Origin: a virus
DNA length: 32,517 nucleotides
IMG/VR virus record: IMGVR_UViG_3300042305_000639
Location: 1 to 32,517 of that record
Strand: one strand, 5' to 3'
The notes beneath the pieces are model-generated. The model was not told the DNA's origin. It did not search any database and worked only from the letters and a program-made list of their open reading frames with translations. Of the stretch, positions 26,328 to 32,517 are shown piece by piece; positions within the stretch are counted from its first letter, which is position 1, and each line of letters begins with the position of its first letter. A program made the translations under genes and the position numbers.

Positions 26328-28241
26328 TTAAAATAAACTTAGCTGATTTATATTAGGCTCTAAACCTTCTATTTCTTTTCTTATATTCTCCAGATAGTAC
26401 TTGTAATTAATCTCATAGTCATCAAAGTCCATATCATCTATGTGGTTGATATAAATCTGTTGCAGCCACTTGCCGGCTTCAATGTTTATCTCCCTACCAT
26501 CAGACTTATTTATCTTGATAATCTTAGACCCTGTATTACAGATATAATATCTTAAGGTATGCTGAAGTTCTTTCTCCGTGTACACACCATTCTTAATAAA
26601 TTTCTCTACATACTTCCAATCTCCCTTGATCTTTTTACCACCACAGTAATCAAAAATATTTCTGTTACTCTTTAGATAATCCTCAAGCTTGATACCCTCT
26701 ACAAAATAAGCATGCAAAGCTTTAGGTATTACAAGAAAACTCTTGTTCTTATGCAGTGCTAGGTCAGCAAACTCAAATCTACCTTTACATTTAGACTTAC
26801 CGTCTTCAGTAACAGCAATATAGTTGTTTACATCACCCAGTACTAGTTTACTATACTTATCATGTTCTAGTTGTAGGTTGGTTATCTTTTCCCATATCTT
26901 ACAGATCTCCATGTACTTGTCCACATATTCTCTAGGAATCATAGTCTCCAGACCATCTGTATTCTGCATCAACGGTATTGCTCCGGGGATACCTTCACAA
27001 ATCATCTCATATAACATACTAAGACTTAACTGACCATTGATAGTAATCTTCATTGTGAATTCAGGATCATACAGGAAACTGTTCTCATCATTACTAAGAC
27101 CATAAGTTGAATTCAAGATAATCTTGTATACATAGTTCTTTGGGTCCTTCTTTGGAATAGTTTTCCTTTCATCAAAGAACCATTCATACTGACTACAAAA
27201 CTCCTCTTGTGGTAAATGTGCCGGAGCCCATTTATTTCTAATAGCAAGATTAGGATAGAATGAAGTAACATCTGAAGTCATGATAACCATATCATCTGTG
27301 GCATTATATACCCTAGATTGTCTAGCACCATGAATACCACCCAGACCATAGTCTGTCTTTACTCCCTTATATTGTACAGAATACTTAAACCCACCTTTAG
27401 TATTTCCGGTATAGATAACTACATCCTGAAACTTTTTAAGTAGGTGTTGAAAGGTAGCTGTCTCAAAACTTATATAAGGTAGTATGATATCTTTTACAAC
27501 TATCTGTTCCCTCTGAGTTCTCATTTGCCGGAGCTCAGCTTTCCGGATACCAGTTTGCTTACTCAAGAAATGTAAAAACAGTTCTTTAGATATCCTTGGC
27601 TCAGATGCAGAGAATAAATCTATGTTATATTCTTCTGTCAGTGCTCTCCTTAACTCAATCTGTCCTTTACTTAACTGCATGATCTGTTTAGTAGACCGGA
27701 CATCATTTATACAATACTTTACAATAGAAAGTATTTGACTCTCTGTAACTTCAGCATAGTGTGGAATAGGCATATCCTTGATATTCTTCCAATCCATTGT
27801 ATACTGGATCCACTTAAGGCTAGACCTTTTAGCTGGATTGTCCCAGTGATTTAGTTTAAATACATCTACTTGTCTTATCTGCAAATCTCTAGAACCAAAC
27901 TCAGCAAACTCTCCTGCATTACTTCTCTGGATCACAGCTTGTGCTTTAGCATAGACAAACCTAGCAATAGTTTCACCATCTTGTTCAAGCAGCTGCTCTT
28001 TGTTCCGGAGAATATGTTCAGTAATTTGACTGTCAAATGCAAGACCATTAAAGCTAACATGCCATTCTTCAAGAGTTATATTTCTCTCAAGGAATGTTAC
28101 TAGTTCTAGTATATCATTTTGTGATTTGTGACAGATAAATACTTCTCTGTGTTCAGACTTTACATCTTCAAAGCAGGCTATGAAACAATTGGCTAAAGTT
28201 TCAAAATCCATGACCCAATGGGTTCTATTTACATTACTCAT
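26328..28241 (-). CDS. Family B DNA polymerase with 3'-5' exonuclease and beta-clamp-binding C-terminus
   Basis: A 637-aa replicative DNA polymerase. Exonuclease motifs: Exo I D12-F-E14, Exo II FNGLAFD (N65, D70), Exo III Y176-x3-D180. Polymerase motifs: A, D324-VTSFYP; B, K373-IILNSTYG; C, N427-T-D429-G. Motif C replaces the usual DTDS with NTDG but keeps the second, catalytic aspartate. A KCKGRF segment (484-489) fits the downstream KxK region. The last five residues are QLSLF (633-637), a perfect bacterial beta-clamp-binding pentapeptide. There is no obvious terminal-protein-priming insertion that I can recognise. The gene begins 39 bases after a terminator and runs directly into the DUF932-like gene. 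Confidence 0.95.
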   Translation of the reverse strand: MSNVNRTHWVMDFETLANCFIACFEDVKSEHREVFICHKSQNDILELVTFLERNITLEEWHVSFNGLAFDSQITEHILRNKEQLLEQDGETIARFVYAKAQAVIQRSNAGEFAEFGSRDLQIRQVDVFKLNHWDNPAKRSSLKWIQYTMDWKNIKDMPIPHYAEVTESQILSIVKYCINDVRSTKQIMQLSKGQIELRRALTEEYNIDLFSASEPRISKELFLHFLSKQTGIRKAELRQMRTQREQIVVKDIILPYISFETATFQHLLKKFQDVVIYTGNTKGGFKYSVQYKGVKTDYGLGGIHGARQSRVYNATDDMVIMTSDVTSFYPNLAIRNKWAPAHLPQEEFCSQYEWFFDERKTIPKKDPKNYVYKIILNSTYGLSNDENSFLYDPEFTMKITINGQLSLSMLYEMICEGIPGAIPLMQNTDGLETMIPREYVDKYMEICKIWEKITNLQLEHDKYSKLVLGDVNNYIAVTEDGKSKCKGRFEFADLALHKNKSFLVIPKALHAYFVEGIKLEDYLKSNRNIFDYCGGKKIKGDWKYVEKFIKNGVYTEKELQHTLRYYICNTGSKIIKINKSDGREINIEAGKWLQQIYINHIDDMDFDDYEINYKYYLENIRKEIEGLEPNINQLSLF

Positions 28242-28280
28242 ATCTCAGTTCAGTTAAGCTGTTCCCCCGTTTAATTAAAT

Positions 28281-28316
28281 AAAAAAAGAGGGTGCTGTTT
28301 GGTACTCACCCTCTTT
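28281..28316 (-). terminator. Strong intrinsic terminator after the 117-aa gene
   Basis: A perfect 10-bp stem, AAAGAGGGTG (28285-28294) with CACCCTCTTT (28307-28316), encloses a 12-base loop. On the - strand the stem runs into seven consecutive T (28287 to 28281). It lies 18 bases after the stop of the 117-aa gene and separates it from the DNA polymerase operon. The 39 bases between it and the polymerase ATG show no promoter I can recognise. Confidence 0.9.
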
Positions 28317-28334
28317 CTGGTTTTTTGGAATTGT

Positions 28335-28688
28335 TTAAGCTTGCTCAGCCATAAACTTCTTATAGTCAAACTTCTTAGCATTAACTGCAAATAGTTTGAT
28401 AACTTCATCTATTGCTGTAGCATCTTCTATATAAAACTCCTGAAACACTTCAATCTTGTGTCTCTCTTGTTTCACACCTTTTGTACCAGTAACAGGCTGC
28501 CCATAATCATCAACTTTTGGTAACATATGTAATGATACTTTTCTAATCTTAGAAATCACTACAAATACCTTAGTATCCGGGTCCATGATACACTCTACAT
28601 AAGGACAAGACTCAGTAATAGGAATCATTCTAAAAGTTTGCTTGTCATTCCATGTGGATTGTACAAGCATCATTGTGTTTTCACTCAT
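28335..28688 (-). CDS. Hypothetical protein (117 aa)
   Basis: I do not recognise a family. The first 75 residues look beta-rich (TFRMIPITESCPYVECIM, KVFVVISKIRKVSLHML). The rest contains a basic turn (GTKGVKQERHK) and ends in amphipathic helices (FAVNAKKFDYKKFMAEQA). The gene has its own candidate Bacteroides-type promoter just upstream and a strong terminator just downstream, so it may be made in large amounts as a single-gene message. Its position beside the polymerase suggests a replication accessory role, and a single-strand DNA-binding protein is one possibility. However, there is no acidic C-terminal tail and no visible OB-fold signature to prove it. Confidence 0.75.
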   Translation of the reverse strand: MSENTMMLVQSTWNDKQTFRMIPITESCPYVECIMDPDTKVFVVISKIRKVSLHMLPKVDDYGQPVTGTKGVKQERHKIEVFQEFYIEDATAIDEVIKLFAVNAKKFDYKKFMAEQA

Positions 28689-28707
28689 TTTTTGTTGGTT
28701 TAATTTT

Positions 28708-29277
28708 TTACAAATTTACTGTTTTTTCTATATTTTCCAAGTCTGCAACTTCCAATACTAGATTTTCTTTGTCCAAGTTGGGTTTATCACATAGCTCACC
28801 TACTTCTTTTAGTAGTTCAACATTCACACCTAGCAAATTTGCATATGTTTGAAAGTGTTTTTCAGGAAAGAGATAGCTGGCTACATAAATATAGTTACCA
28901 GACTTTGGGTCAAAGAAGTTTAATATCTTACGCTTTATATCATAATTTAACTTGCTGTATCTTCCATAGACTATATGGAACCAGTTGTATTCTAAATCAG
29001 AAAAATCAAATGTAAATATGCTTTTATCACCGGCAGATACATAGTCACAAAGTCTAGAGTGTTTAAGTAAAACATTCTTTTCAAAGTTAACATACTCAGC
29101 ATCTGTTCTTGTGTGATATACACATATTAGCTTCATATCCTCAGGAGTGACAGTGTTATTCCAACCTAGATAGGTTTCTTCTGGAATCACACTTGTGCCC
29201 CTTTTAATGTCCAAGAGCGGATATAAAAATATCTTGGACTTCTGAAAGTACTTCTTATAAAGCGCATTAATAACCAT
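28708..29277 (-). CDS. Hypothetical protein (189 aa)
   Basis: I do not recognise a characterised family. The N-terminus reads KIFLYPLLDIKRG, followed by PEETYLGW and a segment rich in aromatic residues (FDFSDLEYNWFHIVYGRYS). A KSGNYIYVASYLFPEKHF stretch precedes a helical, acidic C-terminus. The pattern suggests a compact alpha/beta domain; no catalytic motif stands out. It starts 5 bases after the exonuclease stop, so it belongs to the same transcript, and its 3' end overlaps the candidate promoter of the 117-aa gene. From its setting it may be a replication or recombination accessory protein, but this is inference. Confidence 0.75.
   Translation of the reverse strand: MVINALYKKYFQKSKIFLYPLLDIKRGTSVIPEETYLGWNNTVTPEDMKLICVYHTRTDAEYVNFEKNVLLKHSRLCDYVSAGDKSIFTFDFSDLEYNWFHIVYGRYSKLNYDIKRKILNFFDPKSGNYIYVASYLFPEKHFQTYANLLGVNVELLKEVGELCDKPNLDKENLVLEVADLENIEKTVNL
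28711..28740 (-). promoter_or_regulatory. Candidate Bacteroides-type promoter for the 117-aa gene
   Basis: On the - strand, TAAATTTG (28718 to 28711) fits the Bacteroides -7 consensus TAnnTTTG exactly. TTGG (28740 to 28737) lies 18 bases upstream, as a near match to the -33 TTTG. The predicted transcription start falls within about 20 bases of the ATG at 28688. The site lies inside the last codons of the upstream gene. The adjacent strong terminator supports a monocistronic unit. This was read by eye. Confidence 0.4.
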
Positions 29278-29282
29278 AAGTT

Positions 29283-30269
29283 CTACAATTTAATATTACC
29301 AACTGCAAGATCAAATGGTAAGTCATATCTCTTCTGTGTATAATGCCACTGGGCTATTTGTATAACAGATTTGAAATCACCCTTCCACTTGGTCATTGTT
29401 TCTGTAGAGACTTGGAAAGGATAAACTAAATTGTATTTGTCAATTACAATAAAGGTTACTTGAACTTGCCAATCTCTAGCATCTGGTCTGTCTTTCAAGA
29501 ACTTATCTGAAGCTAGAATAGTATAGATAACAGCTTGTATCCAATACTTGTAGTACTCAACAGCTTCCGGGAAATCCTGAATTGACTTGCCAGTAGTTTT
29601 GAGGTCATTGATGAATATCACCTTTGCCTCAGTATCAACTACAACATTGTCAAGAATTCCGTGAAAACCAAAAGGTAATTTGTCATGGTCAACCTTAATA
29701 TGCAACTCATTATAGGTCTCAATGTGTGTGTCTTCCTCACTGATATCTAGTGCTAATAGTGTTCTCACATCACTATTACTCTTTAGTATCTCTACCTGTG
29801 CTTTGCAGCCATCCAAAGTAGGTTGATCTACTATTGATTTGTCTAGACTATTCTTAAGGAATTCAAAATACTCTTTGTGTTCATCAGTGAGAATCTTGTC
29901 AAGTCTTTGCTGATCTGTTTTAAGATTCTGATAAAGATTTGCTGTAAGTAGCTGTGTGAGTATATCTGTTGAGTAGTCTTCCAAAAGTAATGAATTATTT
30001 GCAACTGACAAGTGAATTCTAAAAATATTGTCAATAATTTTCTTAGGGTTATCACTTGGTAGTTTACCCGGCATACTAAGAAATTTATCATCATAGGTCT
30101 CAGGTTCAAACAGTAAACAGTGCAGGACACTCCCTCCTATGAGGTGAGCATCCTTACTGTCTTCTCTCTGGTTGAGCACATAATGATTGTAAAAAGCAGC
30201 GGGAGAATAAAGTAATTTATTCAACCCACTGTAGCTAAAATAAAATTTCTTCTGATAGAATCTTTCCAT
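29283..30269 (-). CDS. PD-(D/E)XK exonuclease, RecE/Cas4-like (328 aa)
   Basis: The N-terminus reads FSYSGLNKLLYSPAAFYNHY, the start pattern of phage-type RecE/Cas4-like exonucleases. Catalytic elements with numbering from the chosen ATG: GGSVLH with H50 followed by E55 (FEPE), GILD with D207, INDLK with D222 and K224, and the helical Q245-x3-Y249 motif (WIQAVIYT). Such enzymes degrade DNA ends to produce single strands for recombination or replication. I chose ATG 30269 (MERFYQKKF), 4 bases after the upstream stop; in-frame ATGs at 30296 and 30293 would overlap the upstream gene by about 20 bases. Its stop is TAG. The family is clear; partner and polarity are unknown. Confidence 0.88.
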   Translation of the reverse strand: MERFYQKKFYFSYSGLNKLLYSPAAFYNHYVLNQREDSKDAHLIGGSVLHCLLFEPETYDDKFLSMPGKLPSDNPKKIIDNIFRIHLSVANNSLLLEDYSTDILTQLLTANLYQNLKTDQQRLDKILTDEHKEYFEFLKNSLDKSIVDQPTLDGCKAQVEILKSNSDVRTLLALDISEEDTHIETYNELHIKVDHDKLPFGFHGILDNVVVDTEAKVIFINDLKTTGKSIQDFPEAVEYYKYWIQAVIYTILASDKFLKDRPDARDWQVQVTFIVIDKYNLVYPFQVSTETMTKWKGDFKSVIQIAQWHYTQKRYDLPFDLAVGNIKL

Positions 30270-30273
30270 TTCA

Positions 30274-31632
30274 TCAGAACCATTCAAAGTCATCATCTTT
30301 AGTTTGTGGTATTTGATTATTATTGGTCTCTTCTATTGGCCCTTTATTTGTCTCTATTTTAGGCTCCGGAATTTCCTCTTCTAATGCTATTAACTCTGAC
30401 TTAAGTTCATTTCTAACAATATTAGTAAATGCATCTTCTATGTCTTCATCAGCTAGTTCTTCCTCCTGTGCAGGCTCATTGCACACATCAGCAACGCCAG
30501 CCACCCCTGGAGACAAAGTGTTAAGATCTACAAGGTCTCCATGCAATTCAGATATCTCTATACCATCCTCTGGAACAAAATCTGGGAGCTCTTCATAAAC
30601 ATAGTTAGTATTTAGCAACTGCAGAGTTTCTTCATTGACAGTTATACTTTTTACTTTAAAAAATGTACTGTCTCCTCTTCTACCAAGTTCATCAGAATAA
30701 TGCTCCATAAGAACATCTATTTTATCTGTATCAAGGACATCTTTGTTAATAAGAGACTGCATTATATTATCCACACTGGTATCCATGTTGCTTTTACTTT
30801 TACCTAGAAAACTAAGTAAAGACTTGAAATTCACATGGTTCTTAGTATGACAGTTGTACATTTTGCCAGCATGATCCTTGAATAACATCTCAAGATACAA
30901 TAAGCTATCTATATAATTACAATTAGCCATAATCTCCATTGCAAGTACATGATTGTCTCCATCTGAGCTCTTAAACATATCAGAAATCTGATTAAACATA
31001 GTTGCATCTATAGTAGCAGCATCTTCACCATTAATGTGTTTAATCAATTTACTCTCATCATAAATATCCAGGGTTAAGATATCTGGAAACAAATCTGTGT
31101 GATCACTGTCTACTGAATAATATACACTAGAGTGTCTAGAAATACTATTATAAGTGTATCTTTTTACAGCTGCTAATTCTGAATTTCTTAACTGACCAGC
31201 TGCAGAATAATCTATAATAACTACATCTTCAGTATAAAACTCTAAAGCTTGTGTAAGATTTTCTTTATAATAATCATCTATTACAAGTTCAGGGTCTAGA
31301 AGAATAGCTCTAACAGCTGAAGTTTGTATAGAATAATACCAAGCTCCACTTGTAATCTTATCTTTAGTATTCTTACCAGCAAAGATATGTGTAGCATCAT
31401 TTATATTTCTGACAGTTTTAATACCATGTTGCAAAGACAAGTCTTTTAGTTTTACTCTAGGTATATTAACCCCCGGTAGAAAATAAAGCTTATCTCCTTT
31501 TGACGGGGTGTAATCCTTATCAGTTGCAGTTACTATGTTTGTACTACTATCTGCACAATATAAAGGTTCTACCTTTATGATTAGCTCATTATGCATGGCA
31601 TCTACTTCATAAATATGTAAGTATGTTTTCAT
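30274..31632 (-). CDS. Hypothetical replication-module protein with acidic, SSB-like tail (452 aa)
   Basis: I do not recognise a family. The N-terminal 130 residues look alpha/beta (KLYFLPGVNIPRVKLKDLS, DATHIFAGKNTKD). The central part is mostly helical, with LAMEIMANCNYIDSLLYLEM and a histidine/cysteine pair in MYNCHTKNHVNF. From about residue 350 onward the protein is very acidic and probably disordered, ending KDDDFEWF. That acidic, aromatic-terminated tip resembles the protein-interaction tails of single-strand DNA-binding proteins. It lies between the MoxR-type ATPase and the exonuclease; the exonuclease start sits just past its TGA stop. A hairpin lies 18 bases before its ATG. A role as a DNA-binding or adaptor protein is only a guess. 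Confidence 0.75.
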   Translation of the reverse strand: MKTYLHIYEVDAMHNELIIKVEPLYCADSSTNIVTATDKDYTPSKGDKLYFLPGVNIPRVKLKDLSLQHGIKTVRNINDATHIFAGKNTKDKITSGAWYYSIQTSAVRAILLDPELVIDDYYKENLTQALEFYTEDVVIIDYSAAGQLRNSELAAVKRYTYNSISRHSSVYYSVDSDHTDLFPDILTLDIYDESKLIKHINGEDAATIDATMFNQISDMFKSSDGDNHVLAMEIMANCNYIDSLLYLEMLFKDHAGKMYNCHTKNHVNFKSLLSFLGKSKSNMDTSVDNIMQSLINKDVLDTDKIDVLMEHYSDELGRRGDSTFFKVKSITVNEETLQLLNTNYVYEELPDFVPEDGIEISELHGDLVDLNTLSPGVAGVADVCNEPAQEEELADEDIEDAFTNIVRNELKSELIALEEEIPEPKIETNKGPIEETNNNQIPQTKDDDFEWF

Positions 31633-31649
31633 TCTTTTAAGTTTAATAA

Positions 31650-31667
31650 GGGGAGTTTTATCTCCCC
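31650..31667 (-). terminator. G-rich hairpin just upstream of the 452-aa gene
   Basis: GGGGAG (31650-31655) pairs with CTCCCC (31662-31667) around a 6-base loop. On the - strand it is followed by TTATTAAACTT rather than a clean T-run, so termination is likely weak. It sits only 17 bases before the ATG and could instead influence translation or RNA stability. Confidence 0.45.
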
Positions 31668-31692
31668 CTATGTTTGTTTTAATTAAATTCTA

Positions 31693-31713
31693 AGTTCCTT
31701 TTGGTGGGGAACT
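31693..31713 (-). other. Short inverted repeat downstream of the MoxR-type gene
   Basis: AGTTCC (31693-31698) pairs with GGAACT (31708-31713) around a 9-base loop, 14 bases after the ATPase stop on the - strand. The following TTAGAATTTAATT is T-rich but broken. It may form a tandem weak terminator with the G-rich hairpin 25 bases further on. Confidence 0.3.
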
Positions 31714-31727
31714 GCTTGATGTTTGCT

Positions 31728-32516
31728 TTACTTGACAGCCATCTTCACCACGTCCTGATTCATCATGAGCTGACTGAACCGGACTTTGTTACCATTAACA
31801 ATCTCTTTGACCATATAATATCTTAGGTCATCAGTGAATGCTTCACAGTCAGTAGTAAGTTTAGCTATCCTGTCAATGATTGGTTTACCTACTGAACCTT
31901 TGTCAGCTAAAGTAAGAGAATAGTTAATCACCCTTGTTGCAATAACACTAGAGATATCTGCCCGGAAGTCATTATCTTTCCCTACTGCATTAGTAAGAGA
32001 GTTCATAACATACTGCTCATCTTTAGTCAGGATGTCTACTGGAGAAATAATCCTATCTAGCTTATTATTAATGAACATAGTAAACATTGAACTAAAGTCT
32101 ACACCAACAGAACCTTCACCAATCATTTGGATTAGAGGCAGGTCTGCTTCAAACTTCTCAATAGAACTAATTGCATTGAAGAAAGTAGTAATAGCTCTTG
32201 GATTAACTCTTTGAGTTACCAATTCTGGGTGCATCAACATAAAGTTAATACATCTACCATCTATGTTTGCTTTCTCTGCCCACTTAGCCCATACATCAGA
32301 ATCATACTTTAACTCAACTGAGATAAATCTAGTCTTCTGAGCAACATCTAGACTGGTTACATTATAATCACCATTGTCTGGATTAGTAGTCAAGATTACA
32401 TGCCAGTTCTTTGGTAGCTTCCAAGATACATATTCTTGTCTGTCTAATATCTCCATTGTTGCTTGCATAAACCTTGCATCAGCTCTGGTGTAATCATCAA
32501 GAATCAAGAAACCACC
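31728..32516 (-). CDS. MoxR-type AAA+ ATPase (partial, cut by the right edge)
   Basis: 262 codons are visible and the frame is open to the window edge. The visible part begins GGFLILDDYTRAD, a Walker B strand with neighbouring aspartates. Sensor 1 follows (VILTTNPDNGDYNVT), then an arginine-finger region (DVAQKTRFISVEL) and a helical lid domain with VNPRAITTFFNAI. This is the MoxR/dynein-related branch of AAA+ ATPases, which remodel protein complexes. The TTG at 32507 is internal and not a start; Walker A lies outside the window. MoxR proteins usually work with a partner bearing a von Willebrand A domain, and I see none here. It is the most upstream visible gene of the replication block. Confidence 0.85.
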   Translation of the reverse strand, partial: GGFLILDDYTRADARFMQATMEILDRQEYVSWKLPKNWHVILTTNPDNGDYNVTSLDVAQKTRFISVELKYDSDVWAKWAEKANIDGRCINFMLMHPELVTQRVNPRAITTFFNAISSIEKFEADLPLIQMIGEGSVGVDFSSMFTMFINNKLDRIISPVDILTKDEQYVMNSLTNAVGKDNDFRADISSVIATRVINYSLTLADKGSVGKPIIDRIAKLTTDCEAFTDDLRYYMVKEIVNGNKVRFSQLMMNQDVVKMAVK

Positions 32517-32517
32517 T

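Noticed and set aside
30270-30296. Upstream ATGs for the PD-(D/E)XK exonuclease
   Set aside because: They overlap the end of the 452-aa gene by about 20 bases, and the extra residues (MMTLNGSDE) mirror its C-terminal coding sequence; the start at 30269 is cleaner, though not proven.
31340-31500. BRCT-like domain near DATHIFAGKN in the 452-aa protein
   Set aside because: The resemblance is limited to a few residues, and the tryptophan/glycine landmarks of BRCT are missing.
30274-31632. 452-aa protein as the von Willebrand A partner of the MoxR-type ATPase
   Set aside because: The only candidate metal site, IIDYSAAG, lacks the final serine of DxSxS, and no other part of the motif is visible.
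31670-31677. TATGTTTG as a promoter -7 element
   Set aside because: It fits TAnnTTTG only on the + strand, where no gene follows in that direction.
1-32517. TAG or TGA recoding, known in some crAss-like phages
   Set aside because: Frames up to 9.4 kb are open under the standard code, and TAG and TGA end recognisable genes (TAG at 23836, 24605 and 29283; TGA at 14575, 24201 and 30274).

Overview
This window looks like part of a crAss-like phage (Crassvirales) that infects a Bacteroidota host. The evidence is the layout and the protein families. Three enormous, nearly abutting genes on the + strand include an RNA polymerase with the crAss-type DFDVD catalytic motif. A compact block of replication genes converges on them from the - strand. 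The DNA is AT-rich (about one third G+C in hand-counted lines), start codons lack a clear Shine-Dalgarno sequence, and one candidate promoter has a Bacteroides-type TAnnTTTG element. All three stop codons are used to end genes (TAA, TGA and TAG), so the standard bacterial code applies.

Left part, bases 1-23108, + strand. Three giant proteins of 1713 aa (probably cut by the left edge), 3142 aa and 2695 aa are followed by a 99-codon continuation of the third beyond an in-frame TAA, and then a 46-aa very basic protein. Together they carry a PD-(D/E)XK nuclease domain, the RNA polymerase core, three HExxH zinc-metalloprotease domains, a LysM-like domain and a hydrophobic segment. By analogy with characterised crAss-like phages, these are probably virion cargo proteins that enter the cell with the DNA, cross or remodel the envelope and transcribe early genes.

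Junction, about 23109-23876. A free-standing GIY-YIG homing endonuclease sits between the two gene blocks. It is followed by a - strand terminator whose loop contains the stop codon of the neighbouring gene.

Right part, bases 23863-32517, - strand. In order of transcription: a MoxR-type AAA+ ATPase (cut by the right edge), a 452-aa protein with an acidic tail, a PD-(D/E)XK exonuclease, a 189-aa and a 117-aa unknown protein, a terminator, a family B DNA polymerase ending in a beta-clamp-binding peptide, a DUF932-like protein, a terminator, a MazG-like NTP pyrophosphohydrolase, and three small proteins, one of them a zinc ribbon. This is a replication, recombination and nucleotide-metabolism module. 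There is no gene-free stretch longer than 300 bases, and I saw no tRNA, rRNA, CRISPR array, insertion sequence or attachment site.

The most unexpected signals are: CpG is scarce across the window except inside CCGG; an AT-rich block carrying one zincin lies inside the third giant gene; the same gene has an in-frame TAA; and the DNA polymerase ends in a perfect QLSLF peptide.
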